64,000 bases of DNA from an uncultured Candidatus Nitrosopumilus sp. GTDB lineage: Archaea > Thermoproteota > Nitrososphaeria > Nitrososphaerales > Nitrosopumilaceae. The notes beneath the pieces are model-generated. The model ran no database searches. It was not told the origin of the DNA and worked only from the letters and a program-made list of their open reading frames with translations. Shown here in pieces: positions 8,385 through 17,115 of this stretch (its first letter is position 1; each line of letters begins with the position of its first letter). The translations under genes and the position numbers were made by a program. The stretch spans positions 1,343,560 through 1,407,559 of the forward strand of contig CATOSM010000001.1 in assembly GCA_951812645.1 (NCBI GenBank). Reading direction: 5' to 3'.

Positions 8385-8870
8385 ATCGTACGTGTACACT
8401 GCAATTCTGATGGTACAACCGTTCATCATAAAGCCATGGATGAGAGTTCTAGGTAACAATACGCCGCATTGTTTTCTTTTGACTGAAGGCACTGATGATA
8501 GATTGTCCAGGGTTTGCAGATTGACTCAGATTCCAAACCAAAAAACCACTGGCAGGCGATTCCAGGTTCTGCCAACTGGCGGTATCGCTGGTACGATGGG
8601 AAACATGTTCGTATCAGAGAAACCAGTTTGATGACACATCTACATCAGTTGACGGCTCTGTGCCAAAGGCAGCAGGTCCGGTCTGGCACAAGTCAGAGAT
8701 AAAAAGGAATGGGATTCCAATCCAGGGAATTGATACTGATGCAAAACGGGATACCCTAAACCAAAGGGCTGGATGTTTGGGCATAAACTGCACATGGTCG
8801 TAGCACTGGAAAATTATCAGTACCGTTGTTTGCCAGTGTCAGTACTGCAAGTGTTCATGACGGCACGATG
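8385..8870 (+). pseudogene. Transposase relic, DDE family distinct from IS-A
   Basis: Starts exactly at the right end of IS-A and retains, in shifting frames, the segments VQPFIIKPWMRV, then RRFQVLPTGGIAGTMGNMFV, then KRNGIPIQGIDTDAKRDTLN. The same protein pieces occur in the relic at 60264-60768 on the opposite strand. These are parts of a DDE transposase with a WHKSDMK...GIDTDA segment. Frameshifts and stops make it non-functional. IS-A probably inserted into, or deleted the beginning of, this older element. Confidence 0.7.
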
Positions 8871-8933
8871 TATGAAGTACCGACTGAGCCACTTTGAGGA
8901 CTGGTTGAATGTCGATTAGTTTTAGTTGTGTAG

Positions 8934-9078
8934 ATGAAAGGTCTTGAATTCATTTTTCTTGGAGTTGGTTCTGTATTAGGAGCATATCTTAGATTCAAAG
9001 CTGTTGAATCTCCTTGGTCTTTCAATAGGAGCACTAATTGGGGGAAAGTCATTAATGAGTGCAATTATTAATAATTGA
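8934..9078 (+). pseudogene. crcB: crcB/fluC fluoride channel fragment, internally deleted
   Basis: An ATG at 8934 opens MKGLEFIFLGVGSVLGAYLR, a typical N-terminus of CrcB/Fluc fluoride exporters. After about 28 codons the matching reading frame shifts and continues as LSIGALIGGKSLM, which looks like the C-terminal membrane helix of the same family. The roughly 80 residues in between are missing. This is therefore an internally deleted remnant of a fluoride channel gene and cannot make a working protein. Confidence 0.6.
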
Positions 9079-9084
9079 TTAGAA

Positions 9085-9315
9085 ATGGTTTACTCGTATC
9101 AGGCTGTAAAATTTCAGACAATTTCTTTTGTACAAGGAACTCATTGGTCACAATCAGTTGGTGACAAAGGAATTCTTTACAAATCTCTTAAAGATCCATT
9201 TTCAAAGCTAATCATTCAGTCTGCAAACGGTTCAAAAAAATTATACCACGTTCCAAAAGATCGAACAGTTGTTGTAACTAATGACACTGTACATTTCCTG
9301 GGTGAAATAGCTTAA
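9085..9315 (+). CDS. Small hypothetical protein
   Basis: 76 aa, ATG seven bases after the crcB remnant. Mostly beta-prone (alternating hydrophobic residues, many V, T, K), soluble, with no cysteines. Convergent with the next gene, their stops adjacent. I do not recognise a family. It may have been co-transcribed with the fluoride channel before that gene decayed. Confidence 0.55.
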   Translation: MVYSYQAVKFQTISFVQGTHWSQSVGDKGILYKSLKDPFSKLIIQSANGSKKLYHVPKDRTVVVTNDTVHFLGEIA

Positions 9316-9588
9316 CTATTTAAAAAATTGGTCAACCTGATCTCTGTACTTTAAAGCAATTTTTCCAAACTCTGTAAAATCATCTGCAGTTGGATATTTC
9401 ATCTTCATTGCAAATTGATTAACAAATACAGACAGTGCACTTCCAATAATTAGATTGTAAACACCATCTGCTACATTATTTGAATATGGAAATGCAACTT
9501 TGATAAATGGCAAATACGTTTCTGTTTGGGAAATCATTAACTTGATATGTTTTTCAACAAACTCTTCTACATCAGATGGAATTGCCAT
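9316..9588 (-). CDS. Conserved hypothetical, helical
   Basis: 90 aa, beginning MAIPSDVEEFVEKHIKLM, predominantly alpha-helical, soluble, acidic to neutral. It contains a moderately hydrophobic central helix (GVYNLIIGSALSVFVNQFAM) that could be buried or membrane-associated. Probably a clade-specific protein; no function can be assigned. Ends directly next to the stop of the convergent gene. Confidence 0.65.
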   Translation of the reverse strand: MAIPSDVEEFVEKHIKLMISQTETYLPFIKVAFPYSNNVADGVYNLIIGSALSVFVNQFAMKMKYPTADDFTEFGKIALKYRDQVDQFFK

Positions 9589-9590
9589 GA

Positions 9591-9837
9591 TTATGCTTGT
9601 ATTGATTTCTTATAAGTAGCACTAATTTTTAGGCGTGATTTTTTTATGATACAATTTGCGCAATGCATTTTTCCTTTCCTGCCTCTTGGAAGGCATCCTA
9701 ATTGTCTATTACAGCATGGACACACTATTCCTTAATTCTGCAAACAATTCACAATAATTACACCTTTTTTGTTCTGCAGCATATCTGCCAATCCCCGTGG
9801 GTTTTTTGTCCTTGCATTCTTCTATACAGCAAGTCAT
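9591..9837 (-). pseudogene. Zinc-ribbon-type small protein, frameshifted
   Basis: From ATG at 9837 the frame reads MTCCIEECKDKKPTGIGRYA and then QKRCNYCELF. About 40 codons in it stops, while the +1 frame continues with GIVCPCCNRQLGCLPRGRKG. Joined, they give a small cysteine-rich protein with paired CxxC-type ligands, a pattern I associate with a common small zinc-binding family in these archaea. One frameshift near 9715 separates the halves. Confidence 0.6.
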
Positions 9838-9946
9838 AAAATAATGACAAATTATCTAGGGATAAAATGTTTGATTGCAGTGCATTCGCTTTTTAAATTC
9901 ATACATGATGAAATTGAATTTATATCGCCAATTCTATTTTTTATCA

Positions 9947-10246
9947 TTGCTTGAATTAGACAAAAAAGTATTTGGGAATATCACCACCAAGGAAATCATA
10001 GGTGCCGATCCCCCAGCATTTCCTGAAACTAGAGAAAATCTTGAAAAAGAACTCACCATTCTTTTGATTGAACTAGAAACAAAAACAAACGATCTTCTAA
10101 AAAAATCCTTAGAAGAACAAGAAATTGCCAAAAATCATATCAATAGCAGACCTGGCGCCATGGCCCTAGCACAAAACAAAATTCAGCTATTCAACGAATA
10201 TAATGAAAAATACGTGCAGTCTATTAACAAGAAATTACAATCCTAA
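9947..10246 (+). CDS. Small helical hypothetical protein
   Basis: About 99 aa from a TTG at 9947; the frame is open upstream to 9875, but a TATA-like TTTATAT at 9919-9925 lies about 25 nt before the TTG, favouring a leaderless TTG start. Ends INKKLQS. Charged, strongly helical, with a stretch EKELTILLIELETKTNDLLKK typical of coiled coils, and a DPPAFPETRE turn near the start. Function unknown. Start uncertain. Confidence 0.5.
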   Translation: MLELDKKVFGNITTKEIIGADPPAFPETRENLEKELTILLIELETKTNDLLKKSLEEQEIAKNHINSRPGAMALAQNKIQLFNEYNEKYVQSINKKLQS

Positions 10247-10346
10247 TTTGATTCACTGCCATCCTTTTAGCTGCTTTTATGACCAGTTTTTAAGAAAAAG
10301 TTGTTGATTAATAAATACCAAATGGTGTACAATTCCAGAATCACTC

Positions 10347-11252
10347 ATGGTAAGTAAAACAAAAGAACTCTGCCCAAGATGTGCTCAGGGGAAATTGGTT
10401 ACTGATAACGAATCTGGGGAAATGTTCTGTTCTAAATGTGGATTTGTAATAACTCAAAAATTACAAGAGGCTGGGCCAGAATGGAGATCTTTTACTCAAG
10501 ATGAGGGGGGCAACAAAGCAAGAGCTGGTGCACCTACATCACTAACAATGCATGATATGGGTCTTGCCACAATTATCAATCCTGTAAACAAAGATGCCTC
10601 TGGAAGACCTCTTTCGGCATCAATGAAAAGTACAATTGAAAGATTACGAACTTGGGACAGTAGAAGTCAGGTTCATGAACCAGTTGATAGAAATTTCAGA
10701 CAAGCATTTAGTGAATTAAATCGACTAAAAGACAAACTAGCAATTTCAGACTCGGTGATTGAAAAAGCAGCCTATATTTACAGAAAAGCACTTGAAAAAG
10801 GTCTAGTCAGAGGCCGTTCTATTTCAGCACTAATGGCATCAGCATTATATGCTGCATGCAGAGATACTTCAACTCCACGAAATCTAAAAGACGTTGAACA
10901 GGCTGCAAATATAAAAAGAAAAGACATTGCAAGATGTTATCGATTGTTGGTTAAAGAACTAGATTTGAAAATGCCTGTTACTGATTCTATACAATGTGTT
11001 GCAAGAATTGCAAGTCGAATTGGAATTGCAGAGAAAACAAAAAGACATGCAACCAAAGTTCTTAAAATGGCGCAAGAAAACGAGGTTTCTGCAGGAAAAG
11101 ATCCGATGGGATTAGCTGCAGCGGCATTATACTTGTCTTGTGTGAAAAGTGGTGAGGATAAAACTCAACGTGATATTGCAGAGGCTGCAAATGTCACTGA
11201 GGTAACTATTAGAAACAGATACAAAGGTCTCAAAGAGTCACTTGATCTATAA
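10347..11252 (+). CDS. tfb: Transcription initiation factor TFB
   Basis: Archaeal TFIIB homologue: bridges TBP-bound promoter DNA and RNA polymerase. 301 aa. An N-terminal zinc ribbon has Cys9, Cys12, Cys28 and Cys31. A B-finger/linker follows with WRSF and the Gly-Ala-Pro-Thr-Ser-Leu-Thr-like stretch, then two cyclin-fold repeats (about 105-195 and 205-300); the second contains the HTH that reads the BRE. Full length and intact. These archaea usually encode several TFBs, so this may be one paralogue of a set. Confidence 0.97.
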   Translation: MVSKTKELCPRCAQGKLVTDNESGEMFCSKCGFVITQKLQEAGPEWRSFTQDEGGNKARAGAPTSLTMHDMGLATIINPVNKDASGRPLSASMKSTIERLRTWDSRSQVHEPVDRNFRQAFSELNRLKDKLAISDSVIEKAAYIYRKALEKGLVRGRSISALMASALYAACRDTSTPRNLKDVEQAANIKRKDIARCYRLLVKELDLKMPVTDSIQCVARIASRIGIAEKTKRHATKVLKMAQENEVSAGKDPMGLAAAALYLSCVKSGEDKTQRDIAEAANVTEVTIRNRYKGLKESLDL

Positions 11253-11254
11253 TC

Positions 11255-12727
11255 TTAGACATCAGAAACAGTCTGTTTATCAGACTTCTCTTTCACAAAC
11301 CCACCTTGGATTGCGTCTTCTATAGATTCGTCAGATGTTTTTTCAGCAACTACCGGTGCATCATCCTTAGGTTTTGCAGGAGGTTTCACAAACCCGCCCT
11401 CTATTGATTCTGGCGGAGGTATCTTCTTTGATTTCCCCAACCCAATCGTTGTAATGATTACTGATGACAAAATAATGAAAAATATTAGCTGTGGATATGC
11501 ATCAGCATTTGGTAATCCCATAGTAATAGGGTATGTTGCAAGAACTGCCGCCGCCAAGCCTCTTGGAATCATTGAATTTGTTACCGCTCTATCCAAAAGT
11601 GAAAATCTTTTTGTCAAGGTGATTTTGCCAACAAACACTCTTCCAAAGTAAACTGCAATTGTAATCAAAACCCCAAATATTACATATTCAATCTGTCCAA
11701 AACTGGCCATCAAACCAACAAACACAAAGAAGAATGATCTAACCAGGAACGTTAACTGATTATGCGTAGGATCATCCAACTCAATTCTTGGAAGTTTAAA
11801 TCTTAATACACGTGCAAGATGGCTCTTGTTTCCAATCATTAAACCAAATACCAAAGCAGTCAACGCGCCTGATTCGCCAAATGAATTTGCCAAAAAGAAG
11901 AGTACAAACAGTATTCCTAATGTAAGCATGTAGGCATGTTGGGCATTACCAAGTTTTGTAGAAACATACATCCAAGGAATTCCGACTCCAAATCCAAGTA
12001 CCAATCCGACCACCACTGCCCTTCCAATAGTTTCCTGCAGAGTTTGAATATCAAAATGACCTGCTAATACGGCTTCAAATAGTATGAATGCAATAATTGT
12101 GGCTAAAATATCGGTTAACGCAGATTCAAAACTCAGCATAGACTTGGTTTCTTCTGAAATTTTTACATTCCTGACTAACCCAAATACGATTGCCGAACTA
12201 CTTCCACCTACAATGGAGCCTAAAAGTATGCTCTCCAACCATAACCATCCTAATGCAAAATGCGCGGCAAGAGTGATCATTACAACTGATAAGATAAAAC
12301 CAAGAACAGCCAGTGTTACTGAAAAATGAGCTGTTTTGATAACATGTCTGATGTCAAGATTCAACCCACCGTCAAACATGATGATAATTAATGCAAGAGC
12401 TGCAAAGTATGGAACCACTTGAATTACTGCTTCTGGCTGAATTAATCCAAATACTGGTCCAATGATTACCCCAAGAATCATTAGAAAAGCTACATCTGGA
12501 ATGCCTGTTTTCTTGAAAAACGCTTCGCCTGCGACTCCTAGAAATATTACAACCCCTGCTGCAAGTAATATGACATGTGCTTCTGCAACGGGTCCATCAT
12601 TGATGGATAACGTTCCAACCGAATTTCGTAATTCTGCAATTTTATCGAAAATCACAGTCGTATCAAAATTCGCGTTCCCAGTTTGGCCACTAAATAAATT
12701 CAAAATAGACAAAATTATCGGATTCAT
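11255..12727 (-). CDS. Cation:proton antiporter (CPA1, NhaP-like)
   Basis: Membrane antiporter exchanging Na+ or K+ for H+. 490 aa with about 12 transmembrane helices between residues 45 and 425. Motifs include MFDGGLNLD in the region of the conserved DGG segment, ESALTD (the ion-binding acidic motif of CPA1 proteins), and IPRGLAAAV. A short hydrophilic C-terminal tail (about 430-490) is rich in P, D and K and lacks a TrkA domain; it contains two copies of a GGFVK motif. Convergent with tfb, two bases apart. Confidence 0.88.
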   Translation of the reverse strand: MNPIILSILNLFSGQTGNANFDTTVIFDKIAELRNSVGTLSINDGPVAEAHVILLAAGVVIFLGVAGEAFFKKTGIPDVAFLMILGVIIGPVFGLIQPEAVIQVVPYFAALALIIIMFDGGLNLDIRHVIKTAHFSVTLAVLGFILSVVMITLAAHFALGWLWLESILLGSIVGGSSSAIVFGLVRNVKISEETKSMLSFESALTDILATIIAFILFEAVLAGHFDIQTLQETIGRAVVVGLVLGFGVGIPWMYVSTKLGNAQHAYMLTLGILFVLFFLANSFGESGALTALVFGLMIGNKSHLARVLRFKLPRIELDDPTHNQLTFLVRSFFFVFVGLMASFGQIEYVIFGVLITIAVYFGRVFVGKITLTKRFSLLDRAVTNSMIPRGLAAAVLATYPITMGLPNADAYPQLIFFIILSSVIITTIGLGKSKKIPPPESIEGGFVKPPAKPKDDAPVVAEKTSDESIEDAIQGGFVKEKSDKQTVSDV

Positions 12728-12833
12728 TTATGACTGACTGTAAATGCATCTGGATAAAAGTTAAACCCGATTTTTCTGATTTTACAGGCTCTTTTTTTAC
12801 TGATTTTTAAATAACATATCTGATACAAATACT

Positions 12834-13376
12834 GTGAGTGCCACAAACCAATTGCGTGCTGATCATGATCAAGTTCGTCGTTTAGAAAAACTAGTATCAA
12901 AATGTGCTGACGAATTATACAGAGGCACAAAAATACCGCTTTCAGATCTGACAAAAATAACCATGGTAATTTCAGAATTTGTTGATGCCATTCATCACTC
13001 TAGAGAGGAAGATTCCTATTTTCCCTGTGTTGCAAGCTATGATTCACTAAAAGAAGAAATTAGAAAATTCATGATAGAACATGAATTTGGCAGAAACATA
13101 GCACGACAAATATCACATCATCTTAAAAGATGGAAAGATGGGGAAGATGCACAAGAACCTGTATCAAGATATTTGAGAACGTATGGTGTTTTCTTAAATG
13201 ATCATTTGAACAAAGAAAACAAATTCTTTGATGATGCAGAAGCAGATGTTTTGTCAAAGGAAGAAGAGACTGAAATGTATGAACAATATAGATCAGTTTT
13301 TGCAATAGTAAAAAAAGTTGAAGAAATGATTGCGGAAATTGATTATCTGGAAAATCAGCCTTGGGCCAAAAATTAA
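12834..13376 (+). CDS. Hemerythrin HHE-domain protein
   Basis: 180 aa, GTG start. A four-helix bundle with the hemerythrin-like metal ligands: RADHDQVRR near residue 11, HHSREED near 55, EHEFGR near 83 and DHLNKEN near 125. These would bind a non-haem di-iron centre able to sense or bind O2 or NO. No extra signalling domain. Divergent from the antiporter gene. Confidence 0.88.
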   Translation: MSATNQLRADHDQVRRLEKLVSKCADELYRGTKIPLSDLTKITMVISEFVDAIHHSREEDSYFPCVASYDSLKEEIRKFMIEHEFGRNIARQISHHLKRWKDGEDAQEPVSRYLRTYGVFLNDHLNKENKFFDDAEADVLSKEEETEMYEQYRSVFAIVKKVEEMIAEIDYLENQPWAKN

Positions 13377-13412
13377 CGTAAGCTCTTTATGGGCTGCACC
13401 GATATTTTACTC

Positions 13413-13928
13413 ATGAAACCTTTCATTCTTTGGATGACCGGTCTTCCTTGTTCAGGTAAGACTACAATCGTAAAAGGTTTGCAAGAAGATATTCCAAACC
13501 TAGCAATGCTTGACGGTGACGAGTTGCGAGAATGGTTTTCTCCAAAAGATTTTTCAAAGGCCGGACGTGATGAGCATAACAAAAAAGTTGCTCATTTGGC
13601 AAAACTTTTGCTAAAACACGGCGTTCCAAGTGCCGTTTCTCTGGTATCTCCATATCTTGAGAACAGAGAAAATGCTAGAGAGATTATCGATGCAGGTGAT
13701 CAATTTGCAGAATGTTATGTAAAATGTTCACTAGAAAAATGTGAAGAAAGAGATGTCAAAGGCATGTATGCTAAAGCAAGAAAAGGGGAGATCAAAGGAT
13801 TTACCGGAATTGATGATCCATATGAAGCCCCAGAAAAGGCTGATTTAGTAGTGGATACCGAGCATGATTCACTTTCCGACAGCGCAAACAAAGTAAAGGA
13901 TTTCCTTAAAGAAAGAAACCTACTCTAA
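13413..13928 (+). CDS. cysC: Adenylylsulfate (APS) kinase
   Basis: Phosphorylates APS to PAPS with ATP. 171 aa from the ATG that places the P-loop GLPCSGKT at residues 10-17, as in the family; the frame is open 24 nt further upstream. It has the LDGDELR motif (APS site) and an FTGIDDPYE segment typical of CysC. It lies a few bases after the hemerythrin gene and overlaps the convergent CysQ-like gene by 9 bp. Together with the sulfurylase and APS reductase at 35.7-37.6 kb, it places sulfate activation in this genome. Confidence 0.93.
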   Translation: MKPFILWMTGLPCSGKTTIVKGLQEDIPNLAMLDGDELREWFSPKDFSKAGRDEHNKKVAHLAKLLLKHGVPSAVSLVSPYLENRENAREIIDAGDQFAECYVKCSLEKCEERDVKGMYAKARKGEIKGFTGIDDPYEAPEKADLVVDTEHDSLSDSANKVKDFLKERNLL

Positions 13929-14735
13929 TTTTTTAAATTCTTCAACTATTTTGTCATGAATCAATCCGTTTGTAACCAGAATTCCATTTTGATGATATAC
14001 GTCATCGTTGTTGTATGTGATATCATTTCCCGACATGTCTGTCATTTTTCCGCCAGCTTCAGAAATTATGCAGTATGATGCAGCCGAATCCCATTCTTTC
14101 ATTTTATTTGTGGTTGTAATGTACGCATCAGCCTCTCCAGAACTTATCTTTCCAACCTTTAATGAGCTTCCAATACTTGCAAAATCTTCAACACCTAATT
14201 TTTTAATAAATAGTTTTTCTCGATCTGATAGATGATGCCTAGAACCAACTGCTTTGCATTTGGAAATATCTGTAGTTTGGGTCACGGAAATTTTTTCCCA
14301 TTTACCACTTGAAAATCTGAATGCGCCACTTCCTTTTTGTGCAACAAACAACGTTTTTTCTGTGGGCCAGCCAATTACTCCCAGAATTGGTTTCTTATTT
14401 TTTATTAGTGCAATCATCACTGTAAATTCCCCAGTTTTATCGACAAAATCTGAAGTTCCATCTAATGGATCTACAATCCAAATTATTTCTTGTAATAATC
14501 TGCTTCGGTCATCTTTGTCTTCCTCAGATAAAATCTGGTGATCTGTTTGGGATAGAATATTTTTGATAATCTCATTACTCTTTAGATCCGCATCTGTTAC
14601 TGGGGAATCGTCATTTTTAGTAGATGTCTCATAGCCTTCTTTGTAAATCTCTAAAATTAAGTCTCCCGCATTTATTGCGGCCTTGATTGCAATGTCTAAT
14701 TCAGGCATTTTATCAAAAATTGGAATATCTTTCAA
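13920..14735 (-). CDS. cysQ: 3'(2'),5'-bisphosphate nucleotidase / inositol monophosphatase family
   Basis: Mg2+-dependent phosphatase; next to an APS kinase it most likely dephosphorylates PAP, the by-product of PAPS use. 271 aa. It has SEED near 70-73, DPLDGTSDF at 89-97 (metal and phosphate binding), and the second signature WDSAASYCI near 225. All metal ligands appear intact. Inositol monophosphatase or fructose bisphosphatase activity is the alternative; the neighbourhood favours CysQ. Confidence 0.85.
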   Translation of the reverse strand: MKDIPIFDKMPELDIAIKAAINAGDLILEIYKEGYETSTKNDDSPVTDADLKSNEIIKNILSQTDHQILSEEDKDDRSRLLQEIIWIVDPLDGTSDFVDKTGEFTVMIALIKNKKPILGVIGWPTEKTLFVAQKGSGAFRFSSGKWEKISVTQTTDISKCKAVGSRHHLSDREKLFIKKLGVEDFASIGSSLKVGKISSGEADAYITTTNKMKEWDSAASYCIISEAGGKMTDMSGNDITYNNDDVYHQNGILVTNGLIHDKIVEEFKKLE

Positions 14736-14745
14736 CTGAGATTAC

Positions 14746-14952
14746 CTAGGTTGTAAGTTCTGGTTTTAATGTCCAGACAACTCCTAGAACAATAAATGGT
14801 ATTGACATTACACCTATGATACCAAGTATGGTATTGAATTGTGCTGCCGATACCTCTGGATTATTTACTATCCATGGCAATGGTAATGTGATTACTACCC
14901 AAATAATTCCCAAAAGTATGATTAATTTTGCCTTTGATTTCCTATCTTTCAT
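14746..14952 (-). CDS. Small two-helix membrane protein
   Basis: 68 aa with two hydrophobic segments (about 8-30 and 38-62) separated by a short loop containing NNPEVSA, and a basic N-terminus (MKDRKSKAK), suggesting a cytoplasmic N-terminus. Lies 10 bp upstream of the CysQ-like gene on the same strand, so it is probably co-transcribed. Function unknown; compare the similar small membrane proteins at 21421 and 23036. Confidence 0.65.
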   Translation of the reverse strand: MKDRKSKAKLIILLGIIWVVITLPLPWIVNNPEVSAAQFNTILGIIGVMSIPFIVLGVVWTLKPELTT

Positions 14953-14992
14953 TACATTTTGGTTCCTTTAGTTGTATTAAATTCATGTGAAT

Positions 14993-15735
14993 TCATTTTA
15001 TCGATTCTCCCCCATCAACTGCAAGAACCGAACCTGTAGTCCATAATGCATCATCTCACGCAAAATATAAAACTGCTTTTCCTATTTCTTCAAGTTGTCC
15101 AATTCTGCCTAGTGGGCGTTCACTACTCATGAATTCTTTATCTTTTTCTGTTTTTAGAATGGCTTAGTCATATCCGTATCAACCGCTCCAGGACAAATAC
15201 AATTTACTCTAATTTTATTTTTAGAATATTCAAGTGCCCAACATTTTGTTAATAAAATCAGTGCAGCTTTTGATGCAGAATATGCATCAGCATTAAATCC
15301 TTCATATGTCTTTATTCCAGCGTCTGATGATATGTTAACTATTGAACCAGATGTCTTTTGCAGATGTGGGATTGCCTCTTTTGTAAATCTAAACTGTCCT
15401 GTAAGATTAACATCCAAAATCTCATTCCATTCTTCCTCTTCAATTTCATGCAGTTGTTTTATTTTTGGAAATACTCCTGCATTATTTACCAAAACATCTA
15501 ATTTGCCAAATTTTTCTATTGTTTTGTTTATGACATTTTTTACACCATTTGTTTTTCTAATGTCGTCTGCAATTCCAACTGCATTTGGAATTTCCGACAC
15601 TGCCCTTTCTAATCCCTGATTATCTTTTGCAGTAACGATTACTCTAGCCCCATTTTCTGCTAAAATTTTTGGAGTAGCAAGCCCTATACCATGACTTCCA
15701 CCTGTAACTAGAGCAATTTTATTTGATAATTTCAA
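14993..15735 (-). pseudogene. Short-chain dehydrogenase/reductase, broken
   Basis: Reads as an SDR: TGGSHGIG cofactor motif at the N-terminus, NNAG, and YSASK catalytic motif, up to VDTDMTKP. There the frame is lost near 15155 and continues in another frame (SSERPLGRIGQLEEIGKAV). That second part carries a TGA codon at about 15060 before the usual SDR end SVLAVDGGE. One frameshift plus one nonsense codon make it a recent pseudogene of an NAD(P)-dependent oxidoreductase. Confidence 0.8.
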
Positions 15736-15904
15736 TAATTTTTGGATATGAATTTAGTAATTTACAGTTCCATTAGATGATTATGCGAATATTAAAAATT
15801 ATACAAAAACTAATGTTTTTATGTAAAATTTTGTGTTAAATGTTAAATACTTGGAGTTCCTATAGTAAATAATGTCGAAAGATATAATTGCTATCGACTG
15901 AACT

Positions 15905-15997
15905 TGCGTAGCCCCGCAGAACGAAAAAGGTGATCAGACGTCTAGCGCTGACAAAGAGAGGAAATCTCTCAGAGTTCTGTAGCAAAGGGGCATACGC
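15905..15997 (+). ncRNA. Candidate structured non-coding RNA
   Basis: Strong nested pairing: GCGTA (15906-15910) with TACGC (15993-15997); GCCCC (15911-15915) with GGGGC (15987-15991), leaving one bulged A; CAGAAC (15917-15922) with GTTCTG (15974-15979). Inside are two hairpins: TCAG/CTGA (15934-15937/15948-15951) and GAGAG/CTCTC (15956-15960/15966-15970). GC content is far above the flanks. A TATA-like TGTTAAATAC lies at 15841-15850. It matches no RNA class I can name, and strand is not certain. Confidence 0.55.
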
Positions 15998-16001
15998 CTT
16001 T

Positions 16002-16433
16002 CTAATTTTCTAAGATATCCACAGATACCGAACCTACTGTTTCACCATTTGGATTAATTGAAATTGAAATTTGTTGTGTTTCTGAAATTGTAATATTTTT
16101 CTGTCCGTCATAATCCCACGTGTAATATTCCGAAATTCCTGTTTGATGCGGGGTTCCAACCCGTTTGAAATCTTCTGCATATTCAAACGAATTTCCGCTT
16201 ATTGTAATTGACAAAACTTTTGGACTACTGCCATTTGGAACAAATCGAAAATAATACTCACCCTGTTCAATTGTAAAAGTATCGGTATATTCTCCATCAG
16301 CATAAAGCTCAGGATCTGCAAGCGTTGCATGAAAAGCTATGTTCTTTTTTTCAGTTGGTTCATTTGATGAAAGACCAACCAGAGTAATTATAATTATTGC
16401 AACCATTGGAATTATTACAATTTTTTTATTCAA
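16002..16433 (-). CDS. Secreted or membrane-anchored hypothetical
   Basis: 143 aa. The N-terminal 22 residues (MNKKIVIIPMVAIIIITLVG) form a signal peptide or anchor. The remaining ~120 residues are beta-rich with many aromatic and polar residues (YYFRFVP, YYTWDYDGQKNITI) and look like an immunoglobulin- or jelly-roll-type exported domain. No cysteines and no catalytic motif. Sits in a block of broken exported-protein genes but is itself intact. Confidence 0.65.
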   Translation of the reverse strand: MNKKIVIIPMVAIIIITLVGLSSNEPTEKKNIAFHATLADPELYADGEYTDTFTIEQGEYYFRFVPNGSSPKVLSITISGNSFEYAEDFKRVGTPHQTGISEYYTWDYDGQKNITISETQQISISINPNGETVGSVSVDILEN

Positions 16434-16492
16434 TACTCGATTTAAGAAATTCCATTATAAAAATAAATTTTATCTATACTTTATTTGATATT

Positions 16493-16621
16493 TTAAACAC
16501 ATTGAATTTCAGTCGAAATTAAAATTCCAATAATTGAAATAACTAACATTACAATACTGCCAAACCCGGGAATTGTTGCATAGGCTACAAGGATAGGTGC
16601 CTTTTCAGTTAGCTTATCCAT
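16493..16621 (-). CDS. Small single-helix membrane peptide, possibly a remnant
   Basis: 42 aa: a short charged start (MDKLTEKAP) and then one or two hydrophobic segments ending ISIIGILISTEIQCV. The frame stays open about 22 codons upstream of the ATG without another start, so it may be the C-terminal end of a lost larger protein. Low confidence as a real gene. Confidence 0.3.
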   Translation of the reverse strand: MDKLTEKAPILVAYATIPGFGSIVMLVISIIGILISTEIQCV

Positions 16622-16717
16622 GTTATGGAAAAATACTTGAATTTCTAGGCTAAACATAGCAATACCATCTGATCCATCTAATGAATTTCTTTAAGACAAG
16701 CAGCTTCTTTGTATATA

Positions 16718-16985
16718 TTATGGCCTTCTTTTAATCGAAAAATCCCCTTTCTCAGCCATCATATCTTTGGGATCCCATAGAGAATATTTTTCTGTATCAG
16801 AATTAAACAATTCAATTGTTTTTTCATATTGATTTTTTCCAATGCCAGGTCTTAGAATTACAGAATCACTCTACCATTCCCAAAATCAGAATAATCAGAT
16901 TGTGCCATTCCAGCAGGAATCAAAAGTGCACATGAAAAGAAGACGGAATCAATCCCAACGACCTGATTTCATAGAATCTAAGTTG
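16718..16985 (-). pseudogene. Exported protein gene, frameshifted
   Basis: One frame gives a signal-peptide-like stretch (SCALLIPAGMAQSDYSDFGN) and stops. The neighbouring frame continues with ILRPGIGKNQYEKTIELF and ends DFSIKRRP. A frameshift near 16880 separates them. No start codon upstream is convincing. The product would have been a small secreted protein; family not recognised. Confidence 0.5.
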
Positions 16986-17115
16986 TAACAATTTTTGTTA
17001 TATGAGAAGCCCATTTTGACTCATTTTTCTACATGCCTGTCTTGTTAGTAATTTTTAATGCTCTGTGAACCATTCTTTACACCGGAAATTAAGTACATAC
17101 TATAAAATCAAAGCC

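Noticed and set aside
15905-15997. Hammerhead, SRP or RNase P RNA
   Set aside because: The required core motifs (CUGAUGA with GAAA, SRP domain, RNase P conserved regions) are absent, so it is left as unclassified.
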